Shown here in pieces: positions 61,740 to 64,000 of a DNA stretch of 64,000 bases. Both the position numbers and the translations under genes were made by a program. This DNA is from Cloeon dipterum (taxonomy: Eukaryota; Arthropoda; Insecta; Ephemeroptera; Baetidae), in contig NC_088788.1 of the NCBI RefSeq assembly GCF_949628265.1, forward strand, positions 62,001-126,000, given 5' to 3'. The notes beneath the pieces were generated by a model. The model was not told the DNA's origin and did no database searches. It worked only from the letters and a program-made list of their open reading frames with translations. Position 1 is the stretch's first letter. Each line of letters opens with the position of its first letter.

Positions 61740-62493
61740 ATGGTAAAACATAAATTAATTTCATATTTTTTTTATTATTTAATTACGACCTCATTAATTT
61801 TGTCGTGTGCCTTTTTCTTTTCATTTTGGATTTGTGTCTCATTTCCAGAGTTGTTCCACGAAGAAAGAAAAGACGATAATCGGAGGCATTCGGCGCAAGT
61901 CTGGCGGGCCGAAATTCGAGCTGAGCGACGAGCAGAAGGCCGACATCAAAGCCGCTTTCGCGCTGTTCGACAAGGAGGACACGGGCCTGATGGCCACCAG
62001 AGACCTCAAGGTGGCTTATGAAACCTCACTGCCCGCCACGCACGTATAGCTCATGCACAATTTGATTCAGGTCGCTCTGCGCGCGTTGGGCTTCGAGCCG
62101 AAAAAGGAGGAGATCAAGAAAATGGTGACCGAGGTGGACAAGGACGGCAAGGGCAAAATCACCCTGGACGACTTCACGCAGCTGATGATGATGAAGATGG
62201 CAGACAAGGACTCGAGGGAGGAAATCCTCAAGGCGTTCCGGCTCTTCGACGACGAGAACACCGGCCACATTTCTTTCGACAACCTGAAGCGCGTTGCCAA
62301 GGAATTGGGCGAAAACGTCACCGACGAAGAGCTCCAGGTACAATTATTATTGCTACGAAAAGCCTGATGAGCATTTTAATTTCAATTCAATCGGTTGCAA
62401 CAGGAAATGATCGACGAGGCAGACAATGACAAGGATGGAAAGGTTAGCCAGGACGAATTCTTGAAAATCATGAAGAAAACGTGTCTCTACTGA
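61740..62493 (+). CDS. Centrin (caltractin), 4 exons, 173 aa
   Basis: Exons: 61,740-61,742 (ATG alone), 61,849-62,010, 62,071-62,337 and 62,404-62,493; introns are 106, 60 and 66 nt with GT-AG ends (the second donor is the weak GTGGCT). The product begins [14 protein letters not shown] and ends KIMKKTCLY, close to the usual centrin ending KKTSLY; length matches the family. EF-hand loops lie at residues 42-53 ([12 protein letters not shown], degenerate), 78-89 ([12 protein letters not shown], Asp at position 12), 115-126 ([12 protein letters not shown], no acid at 12) and 151-162 ([12 protein letters not shown], canonical). Centrins bind calcium and work in centrioles and basal bodies, and in some complexes in DNA repair and mRNA export. 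An X-box upstream fits a ciliary/centriolar role. Confidence 0.93.
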
Positions 62494-62895
62494 TTCACCT
62501 AAACGGCTTTTCCTAAAAGATGTTGATCTCGCACCACTCTATCGCACACATTCCCTGTTTATGTTTTTGTGTGGTGTCTTTTCAATCGGTTTGTTAAGCA
62601 GGGTAATTCAATTTTATTCGATTTGCATTGTCTCCCACTGATATTTTTAAACTGCAAAATTGTCTGGGTTCTTCAATGGAAATGTGTGGAATGGGATGAA
62701 GAAAATAGATAATTTACTTAAAATTTACACGAAAATCCATTTCGTCTCTTCCAGGAAACAAATATATGGTTGCTGCTAGTCAAAACGAGCATTTAAAAAT
62801 GTATGGCAAACTATCCATCTATTTTTATCAAATATAATATAATACCAGCTGTACTCAAGTATTTGTATTATTTTACGCTCACTGTTGTGGAAAAG

Positions 62896-62901
62896 AATAA
62901 A
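62896..62901 (+). terminator. Candidate poly(A) signal of centrin
   Basis: AATAAA, 403 bases beyond the centrin stop. It is the only canonical hexamer I found before the tRNA gene. The actual 3' end is unknown. Confidence 0.35.
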
Positions 62902-62958
62902 AATGAAATAACGCGGAAAGCAGTGTATATTTCTTCAGTAAAAATATTGCAAAAAGAC

Positions 62959-63031
62959 CATCCCTTAAGGGGATCGAACCCTTGACCTCTGGATTAGAAG
63001 TCCAGCGCGCTATCCTCTGCGCCAAAGGGAC
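62959..63031 (-). tRNA. tRNA-Arg (anticodon UCU), intronless, 73 nt
   Basis: The minus strand folds into a full cloverleaf: acceptor GTCCCTT/AAGGGAT (first pair G-T), D stem GCGC/GCGC, anticodon stem CTGGA/TCCAG around CTTCTAA, T stem AAGGG/CCCTT around TTCGATC, discriminator G. The B box reads GGTTCGATC. A run of five T on the transcribed strand (62,951-62,955 on plus as A) is a pol III terminator four bases past the discriminator. CCA is not encoded, as expected for a nuclear gene. It decodes AGA. Confidence 0.95.
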
Positions 63032-63252
63032 CACAGATATTGTGGTGGTAGAGCGAACTACTTAACCGTGGCTTGGCGAGATGGATGCTGCACCGCACGA
63101 CACGCACGTGAAACACGTCGTGCATGCGATCATCAGATTCCACGCAGTCAGCTTCTCTCATTTCAGCAATTTGTATTATTATATTTTTTGACAGCTGGGA
63201 TGAAGTTAAAAATAATAGGCCGATAAATTCGAAAAGAAATAATATAAAAATA

Positions 63253-63258
63253 TTTATT
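63253..63258 (-). terminator. Candidate poly(A) signal of the DHTKD1 gene
   Basis: TTTATT on plus (AATAAA on minus), about 100 bases beyond the stop codon. Confidence 0.5.
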
Positions 63259-63298
63259 TTCAGCATGTCCTTGAAAAAATGGCACAATTAACTTCGTC

Positions 63299-63300
<2 letters not shown>

Positions 63301-63332
<32 letters not shown>
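63301..63332. repeat. (AT)16 microsatellite in the DHTKD1 3' UTR
   Basis: Thirty-two bases of pure AT dinucleotide between the stop codon and the candidate poly(A) signal. Confidence 0.9.
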
Positions 63333-63334
<2 letters not shown>

Positions 63335-63356
63335 ACAGGAAAACACGTTACTATAT

Positions 63357-63961
63357 TTATGGAGAGAATGCAGAGGTAATGACTTCCTCAGCTTGCTGCT
63401 TGTGTGCTATTCCATAGCCAACGGCAGGTGCTGCCAGGGTAGGCCGACCTCTGTAGGAAAGCTGTAAAGAGATCAATTTCAGTATCGAAATAGCGGCGTC
63501 ACTTGAAAATTGGCTCGTCTGCTTTACAAACTGAATATTTGTGCACACCTTCTTTCCCACTAGGTTATAAAACCGCGGCTGCACAAAATTCCAAGCGCCT
63601 TGGTTTCTCGGCTCTTCCTGGCTCCAAATAAATGCTGAAAAAATATGTTTTAAAATTTATTAAAACAAGTAAAATCCACCTGTATTAAAAAAATCCATTT
63701 TAATTGAAGAAAAATTGAATTTTTTCTCTTTCGTATCGAAATTAGACTAATAGCTGTACAACTTACACTTTGCCCTGGGATATTTCTCCAGTTGCTTGTT
63801 AAGCTCGAGAGTGGGGAAAGGGCAGAGAGACTCGACTCGAATGATGGCCACGTCCTTTCGATCCAACAGCTTTCTTTGACCGACCAAGCTGTAGTAATGC
63901 TTTCCGCTGGTGAAAACAACTCGATTCACGCTCTTCCCGTTGGCCTCAGCCTCGAGGTCGC
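63357..63961 (-). CDS. DHTKD1: 2-oxoadipate dehydrogenase E1 (DHTKD1-like), C-terminal 127 aa, partial
   Basis: Three last exons: 63,767-63,961, 63,549-63,634 and 63,357-63,461, with introns of 132 and 87 nt. The acceptor for the first lies at 63,962-63,964, and the rest of the gene is outside the window. The product carries the C-terminal transketolase-fold signatures of thiamine-diphosphate 2-oxoacid dehydrogenases: [45 protein letters not shown] and [19 protein letters not shown], ending ITSAFSP. The phrases WSQEEP and VGYG..H fit DHTKD1 better than the paralogue OGDH, which has a CQEEH...YAGR pattern. It oxidises 2-oxoadipate in mitochondrial lysine/tryptophan breakdown. The junction codon (T|CA, Ser) supports the exon phases. 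Confidence 0.9.
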
Positions 63962-64000
63962 CTGAATTTCATACAGCTTATTAGATAACACTCTTTCTTT

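Noticed and set aside
61740-62021. Unspliced 93-codon frame starting [11 protein letters not shown] at the centrin ATG
   Set aside because: It reads through an AT-rich intron. Splicing ATG to AGTTGTTCC gives the correct centrin frame, whereas the unspliced frame misreads the centrin exon.

Overview
This is animal nuclear DNA, most likely from an arthropod. The recognisable genes are split by short GT-AG introns (60 to 132 nt, one of about 1.06 kb). They encode a centrin, a MARVEL-type four-pass membrane protein and the C-terminus of a DHTKD1-type 2-oxoadipate dehydrogenase E1, and there is one nuclear tRNA-Arg(UCU). Nothing looks bacterial or organellar. The species cannot be told from the sequence.

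Region 1 (1 to about 30,150) is a repeat-rich mosaic. It holds three essentially complete and three partial copies of one family of very large palindromic (foldback) elements, called E1 to E6 here. Each complete copy is about 3.7 to 4 kb. A central inverted repeat of about 0.7 to 0.8 kb is flanked by AT-rich arms. Each arm then ends in a GC-rich domain reading outward: a TATA-like box, a short acidic reading frame (MD-L-D-L-ED-type), a shared peptide phrase (KTRSDAAEQP), and then either a coiled-coil coding remnant or long GGC/GAG-type triplet repeats. The elements are embedded in segmental duplications (A/A', B/B', C/C', D/D') whose edges often fall inside elements. The duplicated flanks carry small GC-rich exon-like islands on the minus strand, including a frameshifted Ig (I-set) exon with intact splice sites. 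This suggests that part of a large, intron-rich gene, possibly of muscle-protein type, was duplicated and decayed. There is also a 235-bp LINE tail with a matching empty site, and a second, unrelated 772-bp palindrome at 12.0-12.8 kb.

Region 2 (30,150 to 43,600) is mixed non-coding DNA. It has a G-rich quadruplex-type run, a 50-unit TC microsatellite and one more exon-like minus-strand island at 42.5 kb, but no gene I can defend.

Region 3 (about 43,600 to 55,500) is an AT-rich satellite array of about 11 kb with a 163-bp monomer (roughly 67 copies). It shows nested higher-order periods of 652, 978 and about 3,100 bp. Divergence rises toward both ends, and the edges are formed by inverted monomers.

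Region 4 (55,500 to 64,000) is gene-bearing. A broken EF-hand exon lies at 58.2 kb. The MARVEL gene (minus, 4 exons, 192 aa) and the centrin gene (plus, 4 exons, 173 aa) are head to head across 669 bp that contain a perfect match to the RFX X-box consensus, as expected for a centriolar/ciliary gene. The tRNA-Arg (minus) and the 3' end of DHTKD1 (minus, running off the window) follow.
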